A stretch of 59,947 nucleotides of DNA from RGIG4608 sp045643885 (GCA_045643885.1 JAZRFY010000033.1:1-59947), one strand, 5' to 3'. Counted from the first letter of the stretch, positions 32,872 through 42,246 are shown. Made by a program: numbers and translations. The notes: a model not told the origin generated them from the letters alone.

Positions 32872-33510
32872 ATGGCAGACATTTTTGAATTGTTTAAAAA
32901 AATATCAAGTGAGAATACTACGCCGAGCGGTCCTATCACATACGTTGTGGTCGGACTTGGCAATCCCGGTGCAGAATATCTTCACACAAGACATAACGCA
33001 GGCTTTCTTGCCATAGATTATATGTGTCAAAAATATAATGCACGCGTTAATAAAAGTGCCCACAAGGCACTCGTCGGTGAGGCTACTATCGGTGGTAAAA
33101 GAGTGCTTTTGGTTAAGCCTCAAACCTTTATGAATCTCTCCGGTGAAAGTGTGAAGGCGGTGCTCGATTTCTATAAGATCAAGCCAGATAACCTCATCGT
33201 CATCTATGACGATATCTCCCTTGACGTTGGTCGCCTTCGCGTTCGCCGTGACGGTAGTGCAGGCGGTCACAACGGGATCAAGAGCATTATCGCAAATATC
33301 GGAACTCAGATTTTCCCAAGGATCAAGGTGGGAGTCGGTCAAAAGCCCCATCCCGATTATGACCTTGCCTCATGGGTGCTTTCCGAATTCAAAAACGATG
33401 AATTGAAGGCCCTTGAATCCACCTTCCCAACAGTTTGCGAGGGACTTGAAAAAATACTTAATTCCAGCATCGACGACGCAATGCAGGTTTGCAATAAGAA
33501 GGTATTATGA
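32872..33510 (+). CDS. pth: Peptidyl-tRNA hydrolase
   Basis: A 212-residue Pth1 enzyme recycling peptidyl-tRNA. The catalytic H41 is in TRHNAGF and N31 in GLGNPG; KPQTFMNLSGE and YDDISLDVGRLRVR then GGHNGIKS complete the site. It has about 24 extra residues before the usual start (family about 185-195); ATG at 32872 follows AAGGAA, and no internal start fits. It overlaps mfd by 4 bases (ATGA). Confidence 0.95.
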   Translation: MADIFELFKKISSENTTPSGPITYVVVGLGNPGAEYLHTRHNAGFLAIDYMCQKYNARVNKSAHKALVGEATIGGKRVLLVKPQTFMNLSGESVKAVLDFYKIKPDNLIVIYDDISLDVGRLRVRRDGSAGGHNGIKSIIANIGTQIFPRIKVGVGQKPHPDYDLASWVLSEFKNDELKALESTFPTVCEGLEKILNSSIDDAMQVCNKKVL

Positions 33511-36500
33511 GCTTTATAACAAATGCAATCAGGCTTGACGGTGAGTATAAGCAGCTCCTTGACGCAGTCAAAAAGGAGCTTCGCACCCACAAGCCCTATC
33601 CCATCGCGGTAAGTGGACTTTGCGATGGAGCAAGTGATGCCGCATTCGTCTCTTTGATCGAGGACACAAGAGCCGAAAGGGGTAAAAATCCCTTGGTCAT
33701 CTTTTGTCCGGAGGAGAAGGAATGCCTTCGTTTGCAGAAAATGCTTTCGCAGTTTGGCATAGCTGCGGCATTCTATTTAAACCGCGACCTTAACTTTTAT
33801 AATATTTCAGCCTCCCATGAGTACGAGCATGAGAGGCTTAAGGTCTTGTTTGCAATAATGTGTGGTGACCTTGATGCCGTTATCACAACACCCGATGCGG
33901 CGCTTTCCTACACGGTGCCACCCAAAAGACTTGCAGAAAGCCTTATAAGGATCGACTCAAGCACCGTCTTAGAGCCGAGAGAGCTTTGCAAAAGGCTCTC
34001 CCTCTCGGGCTATACCTGTGTCGATATGATAGACGGAGCAGGTCAGTTTGCCCACCGAGGAGGGATCGTTGATATCTATGCCCCGGGTGGCTATTACGTT
34101 GACGAAAACGGTGAGAGGATAAGAGCCGATATGCCCGTCAGGATCGAATTTTTCGGTGACGAGATCGACCGAATGGGACTTTTCTCCATCGAAACCCAAA
34201 GAATGCAGGAGCGCGTTGAAAGTATTGAATTTTCACCTGCGCGAGAGATACTTCTTGATGCCGATTCGATATCCGACGTACGGGATGCGATATCAAAGCA
34301 CCTCTCAGCATGCAAGGATGCCGAGGCATTCGTTGAGATGAGTGGCGAGATAAGTGCCATCGACGGTCTTTCAGAGGGTGCATCCTCCCTTAAATTCATC
34401 GATAAATATATCACGCTCGTCTATCCCGAAAGAAGCTCACTTTTTGACTATTTCGAGGAGAGGACCTGCGTGCTTGTCAAGGGCACAAATGCCATTGCCG
34501 AGCGTCTTCGCGGTGCCGAGTGGCATCAGAACGAGGTCATCAAGGAGCTTATCGAGGGTGGTACGATAGCACCCAAATATACGGACTATTCAAAGCCCCT
34601 TGCTCAATACGAGCTTTTCCTTGACCGAAACGTGACCCTTCATACCGACTCGATAACGCAAGGACTTTCGGGCAAGAACACAAGTGGAGTTTTCTACTTC
34701 AGAAGCAAGCAAACGGTCTCCTACGACGAAAAAACCGACCTTCTTTTTGAGGATATCGAGCAATACGTTTCGGGCAATTTTGCCGTTTGCGTTCTTTGTG
34801 AAAACGAAATGTTTGCAAGGAATCTCCACGGCGCGTTGCTTGAAAAGGGCATCTCTGCATCCATCGAGGCAGAATCCGTTGCGCTGGGATCCGTGTCCCT
34901 GTATTTTAAGGATAAATTCTTTGGCTATGAGCTGACGGGAGCTCGCGTTGCCGTTCTTTCGACCGAAAGGGACGGAAAAAACGGAGGTGTAAACTCAGTG
35001 AGCCGTGCCATGAAGAGAAAAAGGAGAAAGCCGAACACACAGTCCGTCTTCTCCTATAACGACCTTGAGGTTGGTGACCTCGTTGTTCACGAGGCGTACG
35101 GTATCGGTCGCTATGCAGGTATCGAAAATCTCGTTACCGACGGCATCGGCCACGACTATATCACCATTCAGTATGCCGGAAGCGACAAGCTCTTCTTACC
35201 CGTTGAAAAGCTTGATATGGTGTCAAAATATATTGGCGCACACTCCGATGACGGACTTATCAAGCTCTCAAGATTCGGGGGAGCTGAGTGGGGCAGAGCC
35301 AAGGCAAAGGCAAAGGCTGCCGTTAAGGATATGGCAAAGGAGCTTATCGAGCTATATGCCAGAAGAATGAGAATGAGTGGCTTTGATTTCCCACGCGACG
35401 ACGATTTTCAACGCGATTTCGAGGCGGCATTTGAATATGACGAAACCGACGCTCAAATCGAGGCGATCAACGAGATAAAGACCGATATGATGAGCACGGC
35501 TCCCATGGACAGACTCCTTTGCGGAGACGTTGGCTTTGGCAAGACCGAGGTTGCATTCCGTGCCGCATTCAAGGCAGTGCTTGCAGGCAAGCAGGTGGCG
35601 ATCCTTTGTCCTACCACCATTTTGGCGCTTCAGCATTACCAGACTGCACTTAGCCGATTCCGTGCATTCGGTGTGAACGTTGATATGATATCAAGATTCA
35701 GAACGGCAAAGCAGCAAAGCGCGACCAAGAGAAAGCTCAAGCGCGGTGAGATAGACATCCTCATCGGCACTCACAGGCTTATCTCAAACGATATAGAATT
35801 TCACGATCTTGGACTCCTCATCGTAGACGAGGAGCAAAGATTTGGCGTTGCTCAAAAGGAAAAGCTCAAAAAGATGGCAGGGAACATCGACGTGCTTTCA
35901 CTTTCGGCAACTCCCATCCCAAGAACGCTCAATATGGCAATGGGAGGTCTTCGCGACATCTCCGTGCTTGACGAAGCACCCATCGATAGAATCCCGATCC
36001 AGACCTACGTTCTTGAAGAGGACGACCTCATCGTCAACGAGGCGATAAGACGCGAGTTAAGACGAGGTGGACAGGTGTTCTATATGCACAATTTCGTCGA
36101 TAGCATCTATGCAGTCGGTGCAAGATTGCAAAAGGCGTTTCCCGACGCTCGTATCACCGTTGCACACGGCAAGATGGAAAAGGAAGAGCTTGAAGAGATC
36201 TGGGGAGAGATGCTCAAGGGTGAGATAGATATCCTTGTCAGCACCACCATTATCGAAACGGGTATCGACATTCCCAATGCGAATACGCTCGTCGTTGATA
36301 ATGCCCATCGACTCGGACTTTCACAGCTCCATCAGATAAGAGGACGAGTTGGTCGTTCACCAAGACGTGCCTATGCATATTTCACCTATCCAAGAAATAT
36401 GGCTCTTACCGATATAGCAAGAAAGCGACTTGAGGCACTAAGGGAATATGCAGAATTCGGCGCAGGCTTCAAGATCGCCATGCGTGACCTTGAGCTTCGT

Positions 36501-37067
36501 GGAGCAGGAAATATGCTTGGAGCAGAGCAGCACGGACATCTTGATGCAGTAGGATATGATCTCTATATCAAGCTTCTTAACGAGGCAGTGCTTGAAGAGA
36601 AGGGTGAAAAGGTAGAGCAAAAGCAGGAATGCACAGTTACTCTTAACTACAATGCCTACATTCCCGAAAAATACGTCACCTTCTCCTCACAGAGAATGGG
36701 ACTTTATAAGAGGATTGCCCTCATCGAAAACGAGTATGACAGACTTGACATCCTTGACGAGATGATTGACCGTTACGGTGATATGCCAAAGCAGGCTGAA
36801 AATCTTCTTATGATTGCCCTTATCCGCGCGAATGCACTCAAGTGCAAGATAAATGCCATCACCCAGGAGGGCAGTGAATTCCGTATCGTGCCATCGTTTA
36901 TCGATATCGATATCTGGAGTGAGGTCGAAGAGAAATTTGACGGTAAGATGAAGATAATCCTCTCGTCAAAGCCGTATATAAGCGTCCGTCCGAATAAGAG
37001 CGCCGACGCACTTAAATCCCTCAACCGTGCACTTGAAAACTATATCAAGGTGGCATCACAACAGTAA
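33507..37067 (+). CDS. mfd: Transcription-repair coupling factor
   Basis: A 1186-residue helicase-like translocase that removes stalled RNA polymerase and recruits UvrA. Order: UvrB-like N-terminal domains (GGIVDIYAPGG near 180), RNA-polymerase-interacting domain (VGDLVVHEAYGIGRYAG near 520), helicase motifs GDVGFGKTEVAF (Walker A), DEEQRFGV and SATPIPRTL, then GRVGRSPRRAYAYF, and the C-terminal TRCF domain. The pth-mfd pair is common in Firmicutes. Confidence 0.97.
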   Translation: MSFITNAIRLDGEYKQLLDAVKKELRTHKPYPIAVSGLCDGASDAAFVSLIEDTRAERGKNPLVIFCPEEKECLRLQKMLSQFGIAAAFYLNRDLNFYNISASHEYEHERLKVLFAIMCGDLDAVITTPDAALSYTVPPKRLAESLIRIDSSTVLEPRELCKRLSLSGYTCVDMIDGAGQFAHRGGIVDIYAPGGYYVDENGERIRADMPVRIEFFGDEIDRMGLFSIETQRMQERVESIEFSPAREILLDADSISDVRDAISKHLSACKDAEAFVEMSGEISAIDGLSEGASSLKFIDKYITLVYPERSSLFDYFEERTCVLVKGTNAIAERLRGAEWHQNEVIKELIEGGTIAPKYTDYSKPLAQYELFLDRNVTLHTDSITQGLSGKNTSGVFYFRSKQTVSYDEKTDLLFEDIEQYVSGNFAVCVLCENEMFARNLHGALLEKGISASIEAESVALGSVSLYFKDKFFGYELTGARVAVLSTERDGKNGGVNSVSRAMKRKRRKPNTQSVFSYNDLEVGDLVVHEAYGIGRYAGIENLVTDGIGHDYITIQYAGSDKLFLPVEKLDMVSKYIGAHSDDGLIKLSRFGGAEWGRAKAKAKAAVKDMAKELIELYARRMRMSGFDFPRDDDFQRDFEAAFEYDETDAQIEAINEIKTDMMSTAPMDRLLCGDVGFGKTEVAFRAAFKAVLAGKQVAILCPTTILALQHYQTALSRFRAFGVNVDMISRFRTAKQQSATKRKLKRGEIDILIGTHRLISNDIEFHDLGLLIVDEEQRFGVAQKEKLKKMAGNIDVLSLSATPIPRTLNMAMGGLRDISVLDEAPIDRIPIQTYVLEEDDLIVNEAIRRELRRGGQVFYMHNFVDSIYAVGARLQKAFPDARITVAHGKMEKEELEEIWGEMLKGEIDILVSTTIIETGIDIPNANTLVVDNAHRLGLSQLHQIRGRVGRSPRRAYAYFTYPRNMALTDIARKRLEALREYAEFGAGFKIAMRDLELRGAGNMLGAEQHGHLDAVGYDLYIKLLNEAVLEEKGEKVEQKQECTVTLNYNAYIPEKYVTFSSQRMGLYKRIALIENEYDRLDILDEMIDRYGDMPKQAENLLMIALIRANALKCKINAITQEGSEFRIVPSFIDIDIWSEVEEKFDGKMKIILSSKPYISVRPNKSADALKSLNRALENYIKVASQQ

Positions 37068-37085
37068 TTTTATCATCGAAAAAGA

Positions 37086-37112
37086 AATGACACCCTCAAG
37101 GGTGTCATTTTT
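37086..37112 (+). terminator. Terminator of pth-mfd
   Basis: AAATGACACCC-TCAA-GGGTGTCATTT followed by TTT. Confidence 0.85.
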
Positions 37113-37132
37113 TATAGGACGCCGAAAGGAAG

Positions 37133-37171
37133 AAAAAAAGCCCCTATTAAAGAGGGACTTTTTCTTTTTGC
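37133..37171 (-). terminator. Terminator of rnpB
   Basis: On the minus strand, AGTCCCTC-TTTAATA-GGGGCTT is followed by a run of T. Confidence 0.7.
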
Positions 37172-37179
37172 AAAAGCAA

Positions 37180-37540
37180 AGCGTAATCGCGTCTATAAGC
37201 CGGGTTCTGTCTTAAACGGTCATCTATCTTCGCTTGCTGTCACCAACAAGCTTCGGGGAGAACCCCGTGCCACCCGGTAGATATGTGTCGGGCAGACATC
37301 TACCATAACGGTGTTGCTTCGAGTAGGGTTTACAGCGGATCTATGTTACCATAGAAACGGGTGAGCTCTTACCTCGCCTTTCCATCCTTACCTTCAAAAG
37401 AAGGCGGTTTATTTCTGTTGCACTTTCCCGGCAGTCGCCTGCGGCTGACGTTATCAGCTACTCTGCCCTGTGAAGCCCGGACTTTCCTCGCGATAACACC
37501 TTTCGGCAACATATCGCGCGACCGTTCGGCGCGGTTACGG
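37180..37540 (-). ncRNA. rnpB: RNase P RNA
   Basis: About 360 nt. The P4 strands are visible on the minus strand: GAGGAAAGTCCGGGCT near the 5' side (37475-37490) and GACAGAACCCGGCTTATAG near the 3' end (37193-37211). GTAAACCC, GGTGGCACGGGGTT and a long P12-like arm fit the bacterial ancestral type. It is the catalytic RNA that matures tRNA 5' ends. The ends are set by the promoter at 37546-37574 and the terminator; exact ends are estimates. Confidence 0.93.
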
Positions 37541-37545
37541 ATTGT

Positions 37546-37574
37546 ATTATAATATAAATTTCTTAAAAAGTCAA
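37546..37574 (-). promoter_or_regulatory. Promoter of rnpB
   Basis: TTGACT, a 17-base spacer and TATAAT on the minus strand. The -35 falls on the last codons of the YwaF-like gene. Confidence 0.8.
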
Positions 37575-38296
37575 GATACCTTTTCCTTTTTTATCATCTT
37601 AATAATCTGGGGCAAATACCAGCATCCAAGATAGATAATAATGATTGGTACTGCAAGGTACATATACCAATATGCGTGAGGAATAATCGACCAGAAAAGA
37701 TTGAGGACGGGGTTATTGGGAGTTATTGAGAACATATAGTTTACCGCAATAACCTCTCCTGCCGCATTCGTAATATTGGCGGAGTTGATAGCTACGTTAA
37801 TGAAGTGAATAATAGTATAAACCGAGAACGTGATTATCAGTGTAGAGCCAATCGTTTTGGGCTCTTTTTCTACAAGCTTGAGTGCAAAGAGCAAGATCGG
37901 AATACCCGCCTCCAGCACGTGTGGGAAATAGTAGAAAAAGAAGGGAGCGCTGGTAAGCTCTGCCTCTGCCATGCTCATATTGAGAATCAAAGCAACGTAT
38001 GAGCCAAGCGACCAAAGAAGAAGAAGGTTGCAGCACCATTTCTTTCTGAACCATACCGCAAATGGTAAAAGCATCGCATTAAGCGAGCAAAGATGAAGCG
38101 GAAGATACTCAAATGGGCTGTTCCAGGTTACGAGATTATAGATGATTGCTGAGATTCCTGAAAACGACAGCACAAACAGAACGCAAATCTGCACCTTTTG
38201 AGATGCTTTTCTAAGCAAAAAATACAAAACAATGTTGATAAGTACTCCAAAAATTAGCGTTATAATATGCGTTAATCCAAATGAACCCCAAACCAT
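37571..38296 (-). CDS. YwaF/TIGR02206-family membrane protein
   Basis: A 241-residue protein with about 7 hydrophobic segments, no signal peptide, and the family's features: an N-terminal FGLTHIITLIFGVLI, EYLPLHLCSLNAMLLP, FFYYFPHVLEAGIPIL, and INYMFSITPNNPVLN-type sequence (here AVNYMF) near the C-terminus. Function unknown. TGGAGG precedes the ATG. It lies between rnpB and a partial copy of rnpB's promoter and 5' end. Confidence 0.82.
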   Translation of the reverse strand: MVWGSFGLTHIITLIFGVLINIVLYFLLRKASQKVQICVLFVLSFSGISAIIYNLVTWNSPFEYLPLHLCSLNAMLLPFAVWFRKKWCCNLLLLWSLGSYVALILNMSMAEAELTSAPFFFYYFPHVLEAGIPILLFALKLVEKEPKTIGSTLIITFSVYTIIHFINVAINSANITNAAGEVIAVNYMFSITPNNPVLNLFWSIIPHAYWYMYLAVPIIIIYLGCWYLPQIIKMIKKEKVS

Positions 38297-38350
38297 AGAC
38301 TGTCCTCCAAAGATTTTAATAAATCGGTCATATTTTGTTAACTATTTACT

Positions 38351-38379
38351 ATTTTAGCATATATGTTTTTTATTGTCAA
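38351..38379 (-). promoter_or_regulatory. Promoter of the YwaF-like gene
   Basis: TTGACA, a 17-base spacer ending TATGC, and TAAAAT on the minus strand. Confidence 0.7.
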
Positions 38380-38413
38380 GTTTGATCGAAAATATTATTT
38401 AGAATTTGCTGGT

Positions 38414-38506
38414 ACTTTCCTCGCGATAACACCTTTTTGCAACATATCGCGCGACCGTTCGGCGCGGTTACGGATGATATTATAATATAGGTTGGTTGAA
38501 AGTCAA
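38414..38506 (-). pseudogene. Truncated copy of rnpB promoter and 5' end
   Basis: About 90 bases match 37481-37573 closely: ACTTTCCTCGCGATAACACC, the CGCGCGACCGTTCGGCGCGG helix region and the -10 TATAAT. The -35 is TTGACT with a 16-base spacer. The copy stops inside the P4 strand (ACTTTCC) and could only make a short fragment. It lies upstream of the YwaF-like gene on the same strand. Confidence 0.88.
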
Positions 38507-38540
38507 GTCAAAATCCTCTTTTAGAGAAGAAAAAAGATAT

Positions 38541-38562
38541 CCCTCTCCGCTTTTGGAGAGGG
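38541..38562 (-). terminator. Terminator of the second LRR gene
   Basis: CCCTCTCC-AAAAGC-GGAGAGGG on the minus strand, then ATATCTTTTTT. Confidence 0.8.
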
Positions 38563-38568
38563 AATATA

Positions 38569-39525
38569 TCAATTGCGAATAATGTTGCCGTCCTTGTCCA
38601 CCTTGCCTTGAGTACAGGTGATCACAAGCTCATCAAGACCCGAATGCCAGCTGTCAGGCTTATAGACATCGCGCCATTCGGAAACGGTACCGCCAAATGT
38701 GACCGAGGTCACGCTTGTGCCGTAAAATACGTCTCCTTCAATGCTTGTAACGGTTTTGGGAATATATATTTCTTCAAGGGCTTCACAATTTTTGAAAACA
38801 GCGTATTCGATATCGTATACAACTTCATTCATCGAAACTGAAGAAAGGGATCTGCACTCGGAAAACGAGCCTTCTTCAAGCACTAACAGCTTTGAAGGAA
38901 TGTTAATGCTTTCAAGACTTGTGCATGAATAAAACGCATATCTTCCGAGTCTTTCCAACGAATCGGGAAGGACTATTGATTTTAGGTTTTCGCAATTACC
39001 GAAAGCATTATTATCGATCTCTATAAGGGATGAAGGAAGCTCAAAGCTTTCAAAGGTGCAAAAAGAGAAAGCGGAATCTCCGATATAAGTAACGGTGTCC
39101 GGCAATTTATCAATAGCAAGATTTGGGCAGCTAGCAAACGTGCCCGTGTTTACTCTTGTTATTTGTGTGTCTTCTAAATTATAGATCTTCAGCAAAGCAC
39201 TGCAGGATCGAAATGCCTGTTCACCTATGTATTCGATCGTGTCGGGAAGGGTGATATAGGAAACTATAGAGCAGTAAAACGCTTTGTCGGCAATTTTTGT
39301 AACGGTATAGCCGTCAATTTGCTCGGGGATTTCGAGTGAGATGCCACTAAACGAACCGATTCCTGTGATAGTAACCTCAGAATTTTCATAGTCGATCGTG
39401 TATTCAATTCCCGAATATCCAAAGTCATTAAAAAGTGAGGGGAATTTATCAAGAACAGTACCGATGACGAAAAACAAAACGAAAACGGCAATGATGCCGA
39501 TCAAAAATTTACCTGCTTTTTTCAT
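38569..39525 (-). CDS. BspA-like leucine-rich repeat protein, membrane-anchored
   Basis: A 318-residue protein. Residues 5-27 are one hydrophobic segment (FLIGIIAVFVLFFVIGTVL) acting as signal or anchor; no lipobox. The rest is LRR_5 repeats (ISLEIPEQIDGYTVTKIADK, IEYIGEQAFRSC, FESFELPSSLIEIDNNAFGN) ending in a WRDVYKP-HSGLD segment. Probably displayed at the surface. GGAGTGG precedes the ATG and a strong promoter lies upstream. Confidence 0.83.
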   Translation of the reverse strand: MKKAGKFLIGIIAVFVLFFVIGTVLDKFPSLFNDFGYSGIEYTIDYENSEVTITGIGSFSGISLEIPEQIDGYTVTKIADKAFYCSIVSYITLPDTIEYIGEQAFRSCSALLKIYNLEDTQITRVNTGTFASCPNLAIDKLPDTVTYIGDSAFSFCTFESFELPSSLIEIDNNAFGNCENLKSIVLPDSLERLGRYAFYSCTSLESINIPSKLLVLEEGSFSECRSLSSVSMNEVVYDIEYAVFKNCEALEEIYIPKTVTSIEGDVFYGTSVTSVTFGGTVSEWRDVYKPDSWHSGLDELVITCTQGKVDKDGNIIRN

Positions 39526-39557
39526 ATAGCCACTCCTTTGAGCTTAATATAGTATAC

Positions 39558-39586
39558 ATTATATATCAAATGAGAAAAATTGTCAA
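39558..39586 (-). promoter_or_regulatory. Promoter of the second LRR gene
   Basis: TTGACA, a 17-base spacer and TATAAT on the minus strand. Confidence 0.8.
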
Positions 39587-39661
39587 TAGTAAGGCTTTGA
39601 AGTCTTATATAGCGCTTTAGTGTAATTGACGTGCAAATCGTCTATGATTAATAATAAACGA

Positions 39662-39692
39662 AAAACCACGGCTTAAAAAGGCCGTGGCTTTT
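39662..39692 (-). terminator. Terminator of thiT
   Basis: AGCCACGGCC-TTTTTA-GCCGTGG followed by TTTTTC on the minus strand. Confidence 0.8.
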
Positions 39693-39724
39693 CTATTTTG
39701 TTTTGTAAAAAGACGTGACTTGTG

Positions 39725-40384
39725 TTATGATTCATCCCTTGCTTTGATCTGCGGAATTCTTGCAACAAAGCACGCAACGATTGCCGTGATGATGATTTCG
39801 GGAATCATATACGTTCCGTTATATATAATGGAGTAAATTATCGAAAGTGACGTGCCCGAAAAGGTGTCGAGAATAGTCTGTCCCCACGCATAAAAGCCCT
39901 CTTGAGTAAAGAACCACTCAGCCCACGCGCCAAAGAATATAGCGCCCGAGGCTATGTGTGCAAGATATCTCAACGAAAGAGCCAGAACCGAGCCTAAGAC
40001 AAGTGCTTTCTTAATGCCGAAGCGACGTCTGAAGACACCTCCAAGACCAAGCACTGTATACGCGATGATATAGTCGATAAGTATTACCAAGATCGCGCGC
40101 CACCAGATCATTTGGCTATCCCCGGGAAGGAAGAATGCACTCACCGTATTAAATCCAAGCAGCATCTGAAGAACGGAATAGGTAAATCCCGCCAAAAGTC
40201 CCCATTTCGTGCCGTACATATAGGCAACGATGATGATCGGGAGCATGCTCGCGATGGTAAAGCCTCCGCCAAAGGGGAGATTGAGAAAGGGAAGGACTGC
40301 GCACAAAGCCGAGATGGACACGGCAAATGCGATCATTATGGCGCTTATCGTCAACGCCTGTGTTCGTTTTTTGTTTTCTTTCAT
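39725..40384 (-). CDS. thiT: Thiamine ECF transporter S component
   Basis: 219 residues from ATG at 40384, which follows AAGGAGC; upstream in-frame codons to 40414 run into the leader hairpin. Six hydrophobic segments, with LPFGGGFTIASMLPIIIVAY then MYGTKWGLLAGF and the ThiT-like GVFRRRFGIKKALVLGSVLA. It binds thiamine and works with a shared EcfAA'T module encoded elsewhere. The TPP riboswitch in the leader supports the substrate directly. Confidence 0.92.
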   Translation of the reverse strand: MKENKKRTQALTISAIMIAFAVSISALCAVLPFLNLPFGGGFTIASMLPIIIVAYMYGTKWGLLAGFTYSVLQMLLGFNTVSAFFLPGDSQMIWWRAILVILIDYIIAYTVLGLGGVFRRRFGIKKALVLGSVLALSLRYLAHIASGAIFFGAWAEWFFTQEGFYAWGQTILDTFSGTSLSIIYSIIYNGTYMIPEIIITAIVACFVARIPQIKARDES

Positions 40385-40407
40385 AGAAAAGCTCCTTAAA
40401 ATAGATT

Positions 40408-40434
40408 CAACCACACGAAAAGTCCGTGTGGTTG
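40408..40434 (-). promoter_or_regulatory. Expression-platform hairpin of the TPP riboswitch
   Basis: CAACCACACG and CGTGTGGTTG form a perfect 10-bp stem between the aptamer and the ribosome site. No good T-run follows (GAATCTATTTT), so either weak termination or control of translation is possible. CAACCACA also occurs just 5' of the aptamer (about 40542-40549) and could compete for pairing. Confidence 0.5.
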
Positions 40435-40454
40435 TAATTTTAGAGAGTTCTCCA

Positions 40455-40540
40455 TTCAGTACTACCTACGCCGGCATTATCCGTATCAGGTTAAGGGTTC
40501 GGCAAAAAAGCCGTCTCAGCAATAAGCACCCCTGACTTCA
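40455..40540 (-). ncRNA. TPP riboswitch
   Basis: THI-element signatures on the minus strand: CAGGGGTGC, GCTGAGA, CGAACCCTTAACCTGAT, GGATAATGCC and GCGTAGGTA. It turns down thiT when thiamine diphosphate is plentiful. Confidence 0.95.
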
Positions 40541-40557
40541 TATGTGGTTGTGAGTAT

Positions 40558-40586
40558 ATTTTAGCACATCTTTTTCGTCTTGTCAA
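40558..40586 (-). promoter_or_regulatory. Promoter of the thiT leader
   Basis: TTGACA, a 17-base spacer ending TGTGC, and TAAAAT on the minus strand. Confidence 0.8.
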
Positions 40587-40612
40587 CCTTAAAAGCAAAA
40601 AATGTGATGCCG

Positions 40613-41698
40613 TTATTTCTTGATTGCATAAAGATTCAGATCCCATGCGGGAACGTATGGAAATCTTCGAAGATAGAGGGAATAATCGGGATTCAATTCC
40701 TTAACCAACTCGGGCAGGGCAAACATGTCCTCACTTCTGTGATAGAGTGACACAAGAAGCATCGGAGAGTGCTTCTTTATCGTTTCGGCAGAGCCTGAAA
40801 GCGCCTCCTTTTCCGAGCCTTCAACGTCGTATTTTATATAGTCTACGCCCTCACCTCCAAGCACGGAGTCAACGGACGTGACCTCTACCTCCTTGATTTT
40901 TGAAACGATATTGCCCTTTGAAACGATGCCTGCGTTTCTATTTCCGCTCGCGTCAAAAAGAAGGGTGGTGTTCTCGCACCAAGCGCCTGCATTGATGCAT
41001 CTTACGTTGCAATTATCCACGTTTTGTGCATATTCATTCAGCTTTCTGAAATTTCTTGCATCCGGCTCAAGAGCAATGGCGCTTTCAAGTGAAGGATTGT
41101 AATGAAGCATCTCGCGGATCGTGTCACCGTTATATGCACCAAGGTCGAGATAGGATCTTATCCCGTGGCACAAAAGAAGCTCGTTGTATACGGCATCCTT
41201 GTCACTTTCACTATCAAAAAGATATTTTATATTTCCTGTGAGCTTGTAGGAGATAACGTTTTTATAAATTCTCCTTGACTCTTCATCAGCAAGCATTTCA
41301 TACACCTTTTCAAATCTTGTGCGATTTTCTTCAAAGAATTCAATTGTGAAAAGAGTTTCACCAAAGACGGGCACGTCGGGCGCGTAAAGCTCACACTCAC
41401 TTGCCACCTTTTTAAAAAGCTCGATAACGTCAGGCAGGGAGGAGGCAAAGGAAAGAAGCACTATGGGGTCCTGCCCCTTGTATTTTTCCTTCATAGCAGA
41501 ATATGAGATTACTGTTTTTCCATGGAAGGAGTGACCTCTTACGAATCCGTCACTTGCAAAGAAATCGGAGATATCGATTCCGTACCTTTCGCAAACGGAG
41601 ATTATCTTGTCTGCGCCGTTTCCCATTCCGTACATAACGACGGGACGGGAGGATGAGGCAAGATAATGCCAAAGATCAGTTTTTATATCAAAATTCAT
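40613..41698 (-). CDS. FkbM-family methyltransferase
   Basis: 361 residues from ATG at 41698 (GAGGTC site). Residues 1-150 hold a Rossmann-like N-terminal part (VVMYGMGNGADKIISVCERY); the SAM-binding methyltransferase domain begins at YLDLGAYNGDTIREML and continues with IALEPDARNFRKL and DYIKYDVEGSEKEAL, the FkbM motifs. Such enzymes O-methylate sugars or small molecules; the substrate cannot be told. Monocistronic with its own promoter. Confidence 0.85.
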   Translation of the reverse strand: MNFDIKTDLWHYLASSSRPVVMYGMGNGADKIISVCERYGIDISDFFASDGFVRGHSFHGKTVISYSAMKEKYKGQDPIVLLSFASSLPDVIELFKKVASECELYAPDVPVFGETLFTIEFFEENRTRFEKVYEMLADEESRRIYKNVISYKLTGNIKYLFDSESDKDAVYNELLLCHGIRSYLDLGAYNGDTIREMLHYNPSLESAIALEPDARNFRKLNEYAQNVDNCNVRCINAGAWCENTTLLFDASGNRNAGIVSKGNIVSKIKEVEVTSVDSVLGGEGVDYIKYDVEGSEKEALSGSAETIKKHSPMLLVSLYHRSEDMFALPELVKELNPDYSLYLRRFPYVPAWDLNLYAIKK

Positions 41699-41726
41699 AT
41701 AAGACCTCGCATCTTGTAATGAAAAG

Positions 41727-41755
41727 ATTATAGCACAAAAATACACAAATGGCAA
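41727..41755 (-). promoter_or_regulatory. Promoter of the FkbM gene
   Basis: TTGCCA, a 17-base spacer ending TGTGC, and TATAAT on the minus strand. Confidence 0.75.
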
Positions 41756-41831
41756 GAGGGGAGTATTAATTAAATAATGAAGGAGGCTTCACTTTATTCT
41801 CCAAACGGTCAAGGCATTTGATAAAATCCCC

Positions 41832-41860
41832 TTGACTATTTATAAAAATGATGCTAAAAT
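41832..41860 (+). promoter_or_regulatory. Promoter of the HIT gene
   Basis: TTGACT, a 17-base spacer and TAAAAT. Confidence 0.7.
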
Positions 41861-41889
41861 CAATATATATCAACCAAAGGAGAAAAACT

Positions 41890-42228
41890 ATGAACTGCTT
41901 ATTCTGTAAAATAATCAATGGAGAGATCCCTTCAAAAAAGGCTTTTGAAAACGAAAACATTTTCGCATTTTACGATATCGCTCCTCAGGCACCCGTTCAC
42001 ATTCTAGTTATCCCCAAGGCACATATTGAAAGTGTTGACGGCATCAACGAAGAGAACAGCAAGATCGTTGCCGAGATTTTTGAGAATATTCCCAAAATCG
42101 CAAGAGAGGCGGGAATTGAAAACGGCTATCGCGTGATCTCCAACTGCGGTGACGACGCTTGTCAGACCGTTCATCATCTTCATTTCCACATCGTGGGTGG
42201 AGCAAAGCTTTCCGACAAGATGGCATAA
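41890..42228 (+). CDS. HIT-family nucleotide-binding hydrolase
   Basis: 112 residues from ATG at 41890 behind AAAGGAG. NCLFCKIINGEIPSKKAFEN at the N-terminus and the histidine triad HHLHFHIVGG at the C-terminus mark a HinT-like protein, which hydrolyses purine nucleotide phosphoramidates. C3 and C6 give a partial zinc site, as in many HIT proteins. Confidence 0.95.
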   Translation: MNCLFCKIINGEIPSKKAFENENIFAFYDIAPQAPVHILVIPKAHIESVDGINEENSKIVAEIFENIPKIAREAGIENGYRVISNCGDDACQTVHHLHFHIVGGAKLSDKMA

Positions 42229-42246
42229 TAAAAGAGAATAAAAGCA

